The notes under the pieces were generated by a model. The model ran no database searches. It was not told the DNA's origin and saw only the letters and a program-made list of their open reading frames with translations. Source: Fragum whitleyi (taxonomy: Eukaryota; Mollusca; Bivalvia; Cardiida; Cardiidae). From it: 64,000 bases of DNA. Position numbers and translations under genes: made by a program. The stretch covers positions 40,763,737-40,827,736 of the forward strand of contig OX411548.1 in the NCBI GenBank assembly GCA_948146395.1. The letters are read 5' to 3'. Shown here piece by piece: positions 43,691-55,700 of this stretch (positions are counted from its first letter, which is position 1; every line of letters starts with the position of its first letter).

Positions 43691-44845
43691 AACATGTAGC
43701 AGACGATTCAATTTCAAAAACAATTGTTCCAGCTTGTGTGAGACTGTGACTGTTTAATTTTACTTTCAGTCTTAAAACATAAATGCATTTTAAGAAATTT
43801 GAAAAAAAATTGTATTTGTCGTTTTACCTACATCTATAAATTATTAAATACTTAGGAGACTCAATTTGTGTATTGATTCCCTAGTTCATGAGGGTGACAA
43901 AATATCGCCGTTACAGTAAAAAGTATGGGCTATAACGGGTAAACAGAGCAAACACGTGCATTCCAACTTTACGATTGAATTCCGCAGGTTAGTCTTGATT
44001 TGATAAATGGAAACGACCGATATTTAATTCATTTAAATCACAGAGGCCAGGTTTAGGTCAACATGCTTCCACTATACATACGTTCACCTGTTTAAGCGTA
44101 TAAGCAGGAAATCATTTCTAAACTTTCGCGATCCTGACGGCAAGGATTGCTTTGGCGAAGGGTATAAGCGATACTCAAGTACATAAAAACGCGTGTTATT
44201 AGCAATAGATAACATTGAATGCACAATTTAGTGTACCAAGGTCATGGATATGTAAAGATATTCGGATTTTCAACTTATTGAAAAGACACGCCTATTAGGT
44301 AAGTCGTATTTTAATTTAAATCTGCGCAAGAAGAGTTATTTTTCGATCATTGTAGTTATAATAGTAATGTGATAATCATAATTGGCACATTTTATTTAAC
44401 TTAATTGAGGTTCGTGGCCGAAAGGACGTTGTCACTGAAATGATAGCTTTTCTACTTTCTAACATATGTTTTGAAATAATCATCTGTCTCAAGATTTGGA
44501 TGGTACCACTAAAAAAATTAGTACGGAATCTATGTTAAAAAAAACAAAGCGTAATGCCTTAAAAGGTCATTTGTAGCCTCTTTGTGTGTTACTTGTATAT
44601 GGTGCGAGACCCTTTCTTCAAATAACGAGAGGGGAACATCTAGTGTCACCCTAGATATCATTTAAAACGGCCGAATCCTAGGTAGTCCTCTAGTATTATC
44701 AGTAGATTATGTGTTGAGTGGGGGAATGGGGTCCAATGATACAGTAAAAAGATTTACACCTCAGTCGGTAGATTGAACCGTGAACGGGGTCAGTCGCCTT
44801 ATCGAACCATTGACCTTGTAGTTGTGGATTGAAGTCTCCTTTTCC
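43691..44845. other. No gene recognised
   Basis: No exon, RNA or repeat matched by eye between the SINE and the second LINE. Confidence 0.5.
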
Positions 44846-45766
44846 TCAGGGTGGGAAGGTAAATGTTATTTCAGCCATGGTAACCATAATTCAAAAGGCG
44901 TAGCTATTTTATTTAAGAAAAATCTTGATATACAGATTTCCTCCTGCAAACGTGATACCCATGGGCAATTTATTGCTCTCGACCTTAACTTTTCAAATAA
45001 CACATTTATACTGATAAACATTTATGCCCCAAATTCCGATAACGTAGCCTTTTTTGAGAACATGTTCAATAAAATTGACTCTTTTAATACCACAAATAAA
45101 TATATAATTTGTGGTGATTTTAATTTGGTTTTAAATCCAATCATTGACTATGAAAATTATAAGTATGTGGACCATAACATAAATTCTAGAAAACTACTGC
45201 TTTCGGAAATACAAAACAGAAACTTGATATACTTATTTCGACATTTAAATAGTGACACTAGAAAATATACATGCAAGAGATTTACACCATTTCAGAGAGG
45301 AAGGCTGGATTTTTTTCTTATTACGCAGAACTTAACACATTTTCTCCGTTTTTGTGATATTGACATAAGCTATAGATCGGACCATTCATTAGTACTTCTT
45401 GAATTTCATTTTTTAACACTGACCAATGGAAAAGGCTTTTGGAATTTTAATAATTCTTTCTTAAATGATTTACAATATGTAAGACGTATAAACAATAAAA
45501 TAGAAGATACTATTAAGCAATATTGTCTACCAATATACAACTACGATGAAGTAATGAATATTCCTCGCAGTGATTTACAATTAATCCTTGATGACCAACT
45601 TTTTTTGGAAACACTCCTTATGGAAATTAGAGGAGAAACTATATCATTTAGCATCCACAAGAAAAAATCAACAAATCTTAGAGAACTTCAGATCCAATCC
45701 GACATTAAAAAAATAGAATCGAATTTAAACGAAACAAACAAAGAACGACTATTCAAGCAGAGTTAG
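44846..45766 (+). pseudogene. LINE endonuclease part (L1/Tx1 type)
   Basis: Open frame with YFSHGNHNSKGVAILFKKN, ILINIYAPNSD, IICGDFNLVLNP, RFTPFQRGRLDFFLIT and YRSDHSLVLLEF, all standard motifs of APE-like LINE endonucleases (GDFN, SDH). The N-terminal residues with the first metal ligand are missing. The frame stops at 45764-45766, and the protein continues in the next frame. Confidence 0.8.
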
Positions 45767-46128
45767 AGACCATACGTAACGAAAAATTAAAAGGACATTT
45801 TATCAGAGCAAAGGCTAACTGGATAGACAATGGGGAACACATTACAAAATTCTTCTGCAATTTGGAACAACAACATGTTGCATCTAACTCTTTTCCGTTT
45901 TTAGAAAAAGAGGATGGTTCGCATATTTATGTTCAAAAACATATTTTAGAAGAAGGTAAGTCTTTTTACGAAAATTTATACGCTGAGAAAAATGATTATA
46001 ACTTTAATTTAGAAGAGGAACTAAAAGATAGTAAAGCTTCAAAACTCAACGAAAATCAGAAACAAAGCATCGAAGGACAACTCAAGTACCCGGAAGTAAC
46101 TGAAACTTTAAAAAAATATGAAAAATGA
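45767..46128 (+). pseudogene. LINE linker between endonuclease and RT
   Basis: In frame 1 this reads RNEKLKGHFIRAKANWIDNG then EHITKFFCNLEQQHV, matching the KxxxxxRxKAxWxxxGExxTKYF linker known from L1-type ORF2. It then runs to a stop at 46126-46128, after which GPDGFS continues in another frame. Confidence 0.7.
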
Positions 46129-46129
46129 T

Positions 46130-46988
46130 AAAAGCCTTGGACCCGATGGATTTTCAACAAACTTTTTCAAAGTATTTTGGGGCAAAATAGGTCATTTTTT
46201 GTTAGAGTTTTAAACCATGCATTTAATACAGATTCCTTTTCGCCAAATATCAAATTAGGAATATTATATGTATACCAAAAGAAATCAAGCCAAAACATTT
46301 TTTAAAAAATCTAAGACCGATAACAGTTCTAAATGTTTTATATAAACTCGCATCTGGAAGCATTGCTAACAGAATCAAAACTATTTTAGATACAATTATT
46401 TCACATGAACAACCAGGTTTTCTAAAAAATAGATTTATTTGAGAAAATACAAGACTAGTGTATGACATCATGCAATATTGCGAAGAAAACAACATTCCTG
46501 GTCTCTTAATGTTGATTGATTTCGAGAAGGCTTTTGACTCAATATCATTCAAATTTATTGAAAAAACGTTGGCATTTTTTAACTTCGGAACATCCGTAAC
46601 AAAATGGATTAAACTATTCTTATACAACACTGATGTTTGCGTACAATTAAATGGGTTTGTTTCGGATTATTTCAGAGTAAATAGAGGTTGTCGTCAAGGT
46701 GATCCGATCTCGTCCTATATTTTTATCTTATGTGCTGAAATACTTAATTTGAAGATTAAAGCAAACAAAGGAATACAAGGTATAAGAATAAAAAACAAAG
46801 AATATATAATTTCACAATTTGCGGACGATACGACGCTTTTCTTAAATGGTTCGGAAAAATCGTTAAATAGTACATTAGAACTCTTAGAAAATTTTTCGCA
46901 TATATCTGGACTTAAAGTAAACTTCAGTAAAACGAAACTTATTTGGATTGGCTCTATGAAATATAGCACCCGATCAATTAAAACATAG
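46130..46988 (+). pseudogene. LINE reverse transcriptase part (L1/Tx1 type)
   Basis: From about 46124 in frame 2: KSLGPDGFSTNFFKVFW, then a frame change. From about 46270 in frame 3: PKEIKPKHFLKNLRPITVLN, a TGA at 46440-46442 where a Gly is usual before ENTR, LIDFEKAFDSISFKFIEK, NRGCRQGDPISSYIFILCAE and FADDT (46818-46832, catalytic Asp pair). Stops with TAG at 46986-46988. Confidence 0.82.
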
Positions 46989-47040
46989 TGGAAACCTTCT
47001 TGGGGAGAAACCGAATTCAAACTTTTAGGTATTCTCTTTC

Positions 47041-47949
47041 AACCAATATAAACACTAAAATTAAAATTTCGGTTACGGACTGTGGCATGCGACCCGGATG
47101 TGGTATACACTGTTTTATTTAAGCTGTGGATGCGATATCTGTGTGCGCAAAAGGGCAATAAAGAATCCTTTTTCAAAACAAATATTCGCTGGGGGGACTG
47201 AGTTAAGCAACTGCATCTTACTTAAAGCTGTAGTTGCATGGTTTTTGGTCTCCCAGCATAACAACAAATCTATGGTGATACAGATATCCCTGGTATTCAT
47301 ATTTCGTATTCGTCCATTTTCACAAATAGTAATGTATCTAATGCTTTGCAAAAAAAAATCGCCATAACTTATAAGTAAAATTCGCTATTGTGACTGGCCG
47401 ATTATATACAAATGTACTGTACTAGCGAGTCACAGTAGCGTATTCGAGTTATACTGTTCGACATGAGGTTGAGTAGACATTTGTAAACAACAACAACAAC
47501 ATGTTTGATTTTCTTTCAATTGTTATGTACTAACAAATGTTACTAATACGGATTTGTAAGGTGCGCTAAGGGATGCCCACGACCCTTGCGTAACCAATTG
47601 ACGTGGAAAATAAAGCAAAAAAAAAAATAAATTAAAAAAAAGGTCTCGTTCACGACGATATGAGTTAATCAAAATGACTGAATATACGTATATATGTTGG
47701 TCGATTTGTAACTAAACACGTGCACAAACTCAAGGATACACATGGACGCACGCATGCACAAATATATAGACACACACACGCGTGCGCGCACGCACACACA
47801 CAATGGGAACGGTAATTTTGTTATTTAGACGCTTTGAAATTAAACTTAAGCCAATAACACACCAATGTGATTTGATCGATTATAATATAGTTGTTGACAC
47901 AGTTCAACGATTCCGAAGCATTTTTTGTACGTGTGTGTGTGTGGGTGGG
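47041..47949. other. Intergenic, no gene; palindrome and CA repeat
   Basis: Holds a weak palindrome at 47207-47239 (CAACTGCATCTTA / TAAAGCTGTAGTTG) and an inverted pair around 47380-47445 (CGCTATTGTGAC / GTCACAGTAGCG). A CA/CG microsatellite lies at 47761-47801 and a GT run near 47934. No exon is seen. Confidence 0.5.
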
Positions 47950-48040
47950 TTTGAGTGACATGAGAAAGTGATTGGAATGAACAAATAAAGCGCACAGTGA
48001 GTGATTTAGAATGGTTAAACCATCTAAAAATTTGACGACT
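47950..48040. mobile_element. Foldback MITE, family M (fragment) upstream of gene B
   Basis: Contains GATTGGAATGAACAAATAAA and GCGCACAGTGAGTGATTTAG followed by AATGGTT, matching GGAATGAATGAATGGAGCGC / TGAGTGAGCGATT of other copies. It lies about 70 bases from the gene B start, in the position equivalent to copy 3 of gene A. Confidence 0.55.
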
Positions 48041-48111
48041 TAAAATGATCATGTTTCATTAGTTATAATGATGCTGCTGATGATAAATCGTTTATAAATA
48101 GGTACTAAAGG
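48041..48111 (+). promoter_or_regulatory. Proximal 5' region of P450 gene B
   Basis: Shares ATGATGCT and AGGTACT plus an A-rich run with gene A. TTTATAAATA at 48091-48100 resembles a TATA box but is only about 11 bases from the ATG, so it is more likely part of the UTR, or the AG ending ATAG (48100-48101) is an acceptor of a 5'-UTR intron. Confidence 0.3.
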
Positions 48112-48253
48112 ATGTTCGAGTATTTCCTTACCTGGATTTCAACCGTCGTATTTAGTCTAGTTGTCGGTCTAGCAGTATACAGATACATCAAACTCAGAAA
48201 ATACAACATGCCCCCAGGACCATGGAGACTTCCACTTCTAGGGAATTCTTTAC
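48112..48253 (+). CDS. P450 gene B exon 1
   Basis: Codes for 47 residues plus one base: MFEYFLTWISTVVFSLVVGL, then AVYRYIKLRKYNMPPGPWR and LPLLGNSL. The start equals that of gene A and gives a clear membrane anchor. Donor GTAAGT. Intron 1 (48254-49587) shows a short GT repeat near 48901 and no recognised element. Confidence 0.9.
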
Positions 48254-49587
48254 GTAAGTTGCTTGTATTATTTTCTTATCAATTTATTATTGTCATTATT
48301 ATGAATAAGCCCTGCATTCATATCATTTCTAAAGTACCAGGTATTTCAATCCCACTACAGATACTTAAAAGGTAATCTTTGCAATATTTTTATCACTAAT
48401 TGGATGAAATATTTGTAATAAAAAAATAAACTCGTTACGCAAATGACCTTCTCAAATGAAAAACAAGACGCTAAACCTTGCCAAGTCTACTAGATTATCT
48501 CCTGTTAGGCTATGGAATACGAACAAATTTACATTTTACTATTTTCTTTCGACTCATTTTAATAATTTTTCTACGATCGGCTCATTTCACGAGTACAGAA
48601 ACCGATGAGAATAAGCTTTATTTTGCGTATGTAGCAAAACTAGTAAAACTATTTGAAATACAAAACAAATCCTTGCTTGGATCAACATGATATCGAATGC
48701 GTATTTCGTTTCGAAGAAACAGTGTTGAAAATGCGCACGATTTGCTCCAAATTCTAGTTTTAACTCTAATCATGTGTGTATACATGTATGTCAAAACATT
48801 TACAGGGACTTTTATCAAAGATAGCCTATGTTTGTTCATGGTGTAAAATACCTATCTGAAAGAAAATTGATTGTTTCACTATAGCGTTGTTGTTTATTTT
48901 GTGTGTGTGTGTGTTTATTAATGGTGGTATATTTTTAAAACACTTTAAGTTTCAAACTTTCCAATTTCCGTAAAAGGAACGTCTAAGTAATTGTAAAAAG
49001 CACCGACCTTTAATATGATCTGCCCATACTTACCAAGTCATAAAAAAATCTGAACAAAGAATTCATAATTCTATCTTTGAAATACTGTTTCTGGCCCCGA
49101 GATTAAAAAAAAACATATCTCATTCTCAACTGCGAATTATCTCAAACTTAGAATTGAATAAAAGTAAGAGTATTCAATATTAGTTATAACGACATGCTAA
49201 TCTTATCTTTTATGTCTATATATTAACATAGTATTACAACATAAATAAAGCATTAATCTCAAGTTGAAATTCAAGGATTTTGCAGTTGGGCTTGATATAA
49301 CATTAATTATCTTGAACACTGATTTTGTCTGTTTCTAAAATCATTTCCAACTGTAACTCCGACAGGTTTATGCAGGGCGACAAGATTAGAAAATGTTCGC
49401 ACTTGACTGATTTTCTGAATCTTGAATAATCATTCCACCTTCCTTTATAAAATTTTTACGGAATGAAACATTCGGTTGACATATTTTTCAACTCGACATA
49501 TTTCGTGATTTGTAACAATTATGTACTTTAAGGCGAGTTCGGTTGGTTTCTTATAAATAGTCATTATTCATATTTTTATTTTTTCAG

Positions 49588-49668
49588 AATTTGGATCAGA
49601 CAAACGCTGGTATATCAAATTTTATGAATGGTCAAAAGAATACGGTCCTGTTATCACTGTTGGGCTAG
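49588..49668 (+). CDS. P450 gene B exon 2
   Basis: 81 bases after TTTTTTCAG. Codes for QFGSDKRWYIKFYEWSKEYG then PVITVGLG, close to gene A exon 2. Donor GTACAC. Intron 2 (49669-50435) holds nothing recognised. Confidence 0.9.
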   Translation, partial: NLDQTNAGISNFMNGQKNTVLLSLLG

Positions 49669-50435
49669 GTACACATGTCTTTTTGAATGATAAAGTTTGT
49701 CATGCTGAACCCGGCATATTCTGGCATCTGCAGAATTGTACACAAAGATCAGCTTGCACACATGTTCATTTTAGTCCGTTTAAAACCAGACAATTTTGAA
49801 AATCAAATTTCAAAATTAATTCTATCTCACAGTTTCTGCATCCATAAATGCAGCGCTTTGATTTTCATTTTTTTTTTTTTTTATTCAGCAGGACAAGAAT
49901 GAATTTAACGACATTCCTAAACAGAATGAAATCAACTGTCTCTACATTTGAATTTAGAGCTTTAACGAATGTTGAAAATTGCTTTTAATTGGGTATAATA
50001 TTAAAAACAAATTATTTACAGCAATTTAGTTTCTAGGCAATTCCTCTGTGAAAACACATTTATCATCACCTTATGACATGGAGAAAAAATGGATCAAGCC
50101 AAACTAATTTTGTCTTGAACTGCAATAATCGTATGCATACAAAATATTATTGTACTAAACAAAGTGTTCACGAAGATATGCAAAATTTTGAATTTTTTAG
50201 CCCGTACTCAAATTTTGTTTGGAGAAATTTAAAAGGCATTATTAGTATATAAATTTTTCCATTCTTTTTACTTGTTTAAAGGATAAGTTACAACTTCTTA
50301 TGTAAAAAAAAAACATCTTACACTACCTTTTATATACCCTGGTGGCGAGTATCAACATACTCGGAAGCTGCTTTCTAAAGGTTTTACTGACAGACGATGT
50401 TTTTCACCTTGCAGAAGTTGCAAATCTTTTTTCAG

Positions 50436-50534
50436 GAACCATAAACGTGGTTGTTGTAAACAGCATAGATGCAGCAATGGAAGTTCTTGTGAAAAAATCA
50501 ACAGACTTCAGTGGACGGCAGAAATCACCTTCAG
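50436..50534 (+). CDS. P450 gene B exon 3
   Basis: 99 bases after TTTTTTCAG. Codes for GTINVVVVNSIDAAMEVLVK then KSTDFSGRQKSPS. Donor GTAAGT, stronger than in gene A. Intron 3 (50535-51875) holds a family M remnant. The minus-strand ORF at 51233-51520 is of unknown nature. Confidence 0.9.
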
Positions 50535-50589
50535 GTAAGTTTGCCTACTTATGTTTTTTTCGTAAACGTTTAATAACTTCATAAAAAAG

Positions 50590-50985
50590 ACAAGTTGAGT
50601 GATTGCTTTTTTAATTTACTCGAAATGAAGTTGAATGGGGGAGGTTTGAATTATTTAAAAAGTAAATAATTTAATATCACTTATTTCGTTCAAATAGGCG
50701 ATGTGGTTTTACGTGTTTTTGTGCGATTTAAATGAAGTTGCAGAGCATAATAAACTATTCTGGGTTGTTTTTGAACGATATGAATGGGTAATTGGAATGT
50801 TAAATCCATAATAGTTCCACAACATTTCGGAACCTTTGATCTTTCACAATGAAATCAATAGGAAACCGCGGTTAACACTGTTAAAGTTCATGACTTCCAA
50901 AAAGTGGACGAACTTTTACGGGTCTACTACTTTAAGAATGGCTTTGATCGGAGTGAGTGTCAGTTTCACGATTTTTTTACTGTGT
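50590..50985. mobile_element. Foldback MITE, family M (remnant, copy 8)
   Basis: Starts AAGACAAGTTGAGTGATTGC and ends GGCTTTGATCGGAGTGAGTG followed by TCAGTTTCACGATTTTTTTA, matching the family right end. It is in the same place in intron 3 as the gene A remnant at 10340. Confidence 0.5.
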
Positions 50986-51875
50986 GTTTCGTGGCGCTCT
51001 CATTGCATGTCTGTGTCGCTATAACTTTGCAAACAACACTGTTACGTCTTTTATTAGTCAATAAACTAAAGAGAGACATTTTGCCTAAATGTCATATTAT
51101 GAACATTTGCCCCTATTCATTGCTCCTTTTATCATGTCTATAAACCTAAAAGATAGTTTGCCTAGCTTAACTATACATCAAATTAAAGCTGTAGATATGT
51201 ACAAGCAATTACACAACATTAGATGCCCCATTTCAAATCGGTAAATCCAGACCATTATGGAAAAGGGAGATTTTGTTAAAAACCAACAATTTCATTACGT
51301 CTGGATAAAATGCCTGCAATTCAACATCTTGGTCGGCATGCAAGGCTTTATCCTGGATCTGGGTTTTAAAACTATGGTTATAGTAGTACCTGGTTAGCAC
51401 TTCAGACTGCTTCATTGTTAAAATATGAGCCAGTTTTATCCAATCGGCATACAGTTGCTTGATTGGCACAAAAAGGCCCTTTTCCAAAATGTTTTTGCTA
51501 TACCGGTAAACCCATATCATGTATCATGTTGCCTAACTGATTGTGCTAATCTACAGCTTCATTTGGTAAATAATAAACTTAGATAATATACTGCTTATTA
51601 TTGATAAGTAAAACACGCATAAAATTGGACATAAACAGTTAACTCGAACCTTAAATTTAAGATAGACAGCGTGATCTTACAATTTATAGTTCATATATAC
51701 TGGAGTGACAGAAGGTGGCCCAAAATAACTTTTAAAAAAGCTTAATATGCTTTTCTCTTGCTTATGAAAAGTCATTTTTATATCAAACTCGGAATAAATG
51801 TTCTATTGATGGCCCTTCTCCTATTTTTTTATGTAATTTCGATAAAACTTTTCATTTGGGTTTCCTTTCTTTCAG

Positions 51876-51969
51876 TGAGAACGTGGTCTGGTGGATACAA
51901 GGACATAGCACTAGCTGAATACGGTCCAACGTGGAAACTGCAGAGAAAGATTTCTGTAAAGGCGCTACG
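51876..51969 (+). CDS. P450 gene B exon 4 (C-helix)
   Basis: 94 bases after TTCTTTCAG. Codes for VRTWSGGYKDIALAEYGPTW then KLQRKISVKALR, with the WxxxR haem-propionate motif. Donor GTACAA, phase 2. Intron 4 (51970-53722) holds an inverted-repeat element. Confidence 0.9.
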
Positions 51970-52399
51970 GTACAAACAATTTACTATTTCATTATTACCA
52001 TCATCATTTGTCAAAAGGAAATTATAATTATATAATTAAAAGATGTTATATCACGATTAACAAAAATATGTAATAAATTCGTGTGATTACATTAAGTCGA
52101 TAGAGCAATTTGACTCCAAACGATTTCAACCGCAATGGAAAGATGCCAACAGCATTTCGCAAAAATAGCAAATATATAGAGAGAATATTTTTCTCAAATT
52201 CAGGTCGATTTATTTCTCATTTTATAGCCATGAAAAGCTATATTTTTTCGACTGTTGGTGGCACTGGATTGGTTGCTGAAAAAATATTAATCTATTGATA
52301 ATGTCGACGACCAATCGAAAATCATGCCTAATGCGATAAAACTGAACGTTGAAGTACCCGCTTTCATATTTCGGTCATATAAAGGAATCTCATAACGTA

Positions 52400-53430
52400 G
52401 AGTTGACGTCATGACGTCATCAAGGGGCCGACCCCCTCCTTAGGGTGCAAAATCAGTAATTGTCCATTTTTTCGGAAATAATAGACCGATTTGCATCCGG
52501 AAAATGCCATTTGCTTCGTTTATAGACCCTGGTGTTATGTTTTATTGATATGAAGATATAAGTGTAAGAAATACAATTAAGTGTAAAGTATTAAGTGTAA
52601 ATGCCGTCTGCGTTGCTGTTTTCGAGTACAGTCACTGGAAATATTGCCTTTTTTTCGAACATTTGTCCGGTGACCTATGCCGAAATTTAGATATGTTGCT
52701 GTCAAACCATTCCGCTGAAAAAATTTGAAATAAAAAACCATGTCTCTTCGGGTTAGATTTTTTTGTAAAACTGAATTCCGCGAAGATATCGCAAATCAAA
52801 GGATATTTCAACGTCGCGTCAAATGTTCACAAAAGCTGTTTTTTTTAAATGGATAAAACTGAAGTGAATTTTTGTATTTCTTAAAATCACATTCAGATTT
52901 AATACCTTTGAATCCTTTATTTTACGATAAAGCTTAATTTCAAATATTTCAGAATACGTTATTGCAAGGAGATTGGTGCCAAATAAACATGGTGCCGTCG
53001 GTTTTGGTGCGACGTCGAATTCGTCGAAAACTGTTCCAACAACTTCACAAAATCGAATTTAATAAAAAATCTAACTCGAAGACATATCATTTTTATTTGA
53101 TTAATACGAAGCATATTCTTTTCGCTACAAAAAAACACAAAATCAGCATAGGTCACGGACGAAATTTTGAGAAATCTCTACTTATTTACAAAATATGAAA
53201 TGTAAAAAGGAACGTCAATTCTTAATATTCGCGAAATAAATAGCGTTTCGGGCCTATTTTTCTATTTGAATGTGCACAGAAATTACACGAATAGCTCGGG
53301 CGTTCTTGGACTTTCAAAATGATTTTTTTTTTCGTGAAAATCGGCCGATTAATTCAGAAAATATTTGCAAATAATGATTTTGGCGGGTCAAAAAGGGGTT
53401 GGCCTTTATGACGTCACGACTTCAAATGAA
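52400..53430. mobile_element. Inverted-repeat element with TGACGTCA ends
   Basis: The left end has two abutting octamers TGACGTCATGACGTCA (52404-52419), then TCAAGGGGCCGACCCCCTCC. The right end has GTCAAAAAGGGGTTGGCCTT and then TATGACGTCACGAC (octamer 53409-53416), a diverged inverted counterpart. The two small ORFs on opposite strands at 52959-53198 look like shadows. Confidence 0.55.
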
Positions 53431-53722
53431 CGAGCTTCAGACCCTTTTCACTGCGTGTTCGCTAATTGCCGCACTTCAAATATAAATCTCAGAAATTTTT
53501 GTGAGATTTTAAGAAAGTCGTAAAATGTTATCTGTCCGCAGTTATCTTAAATATAGTACAGAAAATACAATAAGTATTAGATTTGTATATGAGCTTATGT
53601 TCGTTCTTAGAGAATATAAATTACAAAACAAATCAAATGTGACCTGAGTGGGTTTTTTATTTGTTCTAAATGTAAAAGAAAGGAGAGTCTTCCTTTTTTC
53701 TGTATTTTAACTATCTTTTCAG

Positions 53723-53878
53723 CTATTACATGCTAGGTCAAGCTCTTGAACAAAGAATACATACAGCACTAGAGACAACCTACCCTGTTTTAGAGACAAT
53801 GGAAGAGGCTTTCAATCCTGAAGATGTAGTCAACTTCTTGACAGTAAACATACTACTAGGACTTTGCTTTAGTGGCGA
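53723..53878 (+). CDS. P450 gene B exon 5
   Basis: 156 bases after TCTTTTCAG. Codes for YYMLGQALEQRIHTALETTY, then PVLETMEEAFNPEDVVNFLT and VNILLGLCFSG. Donor GTAAGG. Intron 5 (53879-56360) holds a satellite-type element and a CGAAATAC tandem repeat; the rest is unremarkable. Confidence 0.9.
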
Positions 53879-54885
53879 GTAAGGCATTCATATATATAGT
53901 GGCTTCTTTTCGTACACTTGGTGTATCTGATTGCTATCTTATCAAAATTTCATGTATGTCCCATATATGGCAGTTGTATGAATATCTTTATAACCACCAA
54001 AAATATCCACTTATGGGGCATAAATTGGACAAAAATAGGATATCTTTGGGTTTTAAATGCAAATGTGTGACTTTCCATGTCCTTTACCACAACTTTAACT
54101 GTCATATGTGTCATATGAGCCATAGGAGTAACCTGAAGTTATAAGGTAAATGTTTTGATCTACCGTATATCTTCCCAATATCTGTCTTATAACTTATATA
54201 ACTCCAATATAACTCGAAAAAGTTACACTTATAATTTATTGTGGCTTCTTGAAGCTTTCCTTTAAATTAAACAATTTGATATGGCTATGCCCTCAATACA
54301 TTTTGATAGGATTACGTTTGTTTTAGTCAAATATTACATACAACAATTTCTAGAATACAACATATCGATAATAAAACTTGCAAACACATTAATTTTTGGG
54401 AACTATTTCTTATAAAATCATAACTCAATCTGTTAAAAGGTAGAAATAAGAAAAAAAGAAGCCAATTTGTTTTTCGAAAGCAATTAATCATTTTTGCTTA
54501 AGTCATATGATGATTTATTTTGATTTTGGAATTAGTTATCCAGATCCCATAATCCATTAGTAATAGTAGCAACTCAAAACTAAAAAAAACGAAAAGCTGA
54601 AAAATCAAACAATACAAAAACAATACAAAATTAGTTTTTGTAGCAAACACAATAATACTAAATTATAGTACTATCTTTTTACATCTTAAATTTCTGTTCT
54701 ACTTTTAACATATTTTTTTCACAAAACAGTTAAGAATAACTTTCGAACACACTTCAAGCAATTTCAGAGTTTATAAACAAGTGATTGATACGATGGTTGG
54801 CGGAAAGGTTGAATAATTAACAGCCTTCAGTGATTGGTCAAAATCAAATCCAAATAAACAAATATCAGACTAATCTCGGCTTTTA

Positions 54886-55319
54886 ATGCCCCCGTATCGA
54901 AAGATCGGGGGCATATTGTTTTACCGTTTACAGCCTGTCTGTCTGTCCGTCCGACAGTCCGTCTGTCTGTCTGCAAATCTTAACAAAAAAAACTTAACAT
55001 TGCTAATATCTTCAAGCCTATTCAAGATACAAGGCTCATATTTGGCATGATGATATATCTCAATGATACGCATCTGCTGATACCAAAGTCAAGGTCATGT
55101 GACAAGGTCAATGTCATCTCTCAATGTCAAATAACTCAAAAACTTAACCAAAAATCTTAACATTGCCAAAATCTTCAAGATTATTAAAGATACAAAGCTC
55201 ATGTTTGGCATGATGATAGCTCTCAATGATCCGCATCTGCTGATACCGTAGGTGTCGAGGTCTTGTTAAAAGGTCAATGTCATTTGTCAAGGTCAACATT
55301 TTGAAAAAGAATGCTGTTA

Positions 55320-55345
<26 letters not shown>
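54886..55345. mobile_element. Two-unit element with GCCCCCG hairpin end
   Basis: Opens with the hairpin GCCCCCGTATCGAAAGATCG GGGGC, followed by CTGTCTGTCCGTCC repeats. Two units of about 165 bases follow, sharing CTTAACATTGC, GGCATGATGATA, CGCATCTGCTGATACC and AAGGTCAATGTCAT. It closes with ACGGGGGCATTTGTG. Same class of architecture as the other satellite-cored elements. Confidence 0.7.
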
Positions 55346-55353
<8 letters not shown>

Positions 55354-55418
55354 CATAGTTTTGTGGTAATGTACAGAGCCCTGTCGGTGACAATAATCTT
55401 CGAAATTTGTTTTTCGTC

Positions 55419-55700
55419 AAAACGAAAAACTATGTCGAGAATAAACGAAATACTTGTTCGTTTAAACAAATTACTAAATCGTAAAAACCGAAATACTAAT
55501 TCCTTAAAACGGTTAACTTATTTGTTAAAACGAAATGAAAATTCGTTCAAACGAAAAACTAATTTGTTTTAACGAAATACTTTTTCCTCGTAACAAAATA
55601 CTTATTCGTTTTAACGAATTATTATTTCGTTAAAACGATATGGAAATCCCTTTCATCGAAATATTATATCGATATAACGAAATATTATTTTGTAATAAAG
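55419..55700. repeat. Degenerate tandem repeat of CGAAATAC type
   Basis: Units of about 28-31 bases built from AAACGAAA, ACTAATTCGTT and ACGAAATACTT recur roughly nine times with much variation. It is a short degenerate array in intron 5; the ORF over it is a shadow. Confidence 0.7.

Larger units (their letters stand above)
44846..47040 (+). mobile_element. Degenerate L1/Tx1-type LINE fragment
   Basis: Holds an APE endonuclease, a linker and reverse transcriptase domains of L1/Tx1 style, with at least three frameshifts and two stops. The 5' side begins inside the endonuclease. The 3' side breaks off after the RT near the WGxxxFKLLGI motif, with no C-terminal part or A tail seen. The loss of the 3' end is unusual for simple LINE truncation and implies a later deletion or rearrangement. 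Confidence 0.8.

Noticed and set aside
51233..51520. 95-codon minus-strand ORF in gene B intron 3
   Set aside because: No family is recognised and there is no partner exon. It could be a transposase scrap, but nothing in the sequence supports that.
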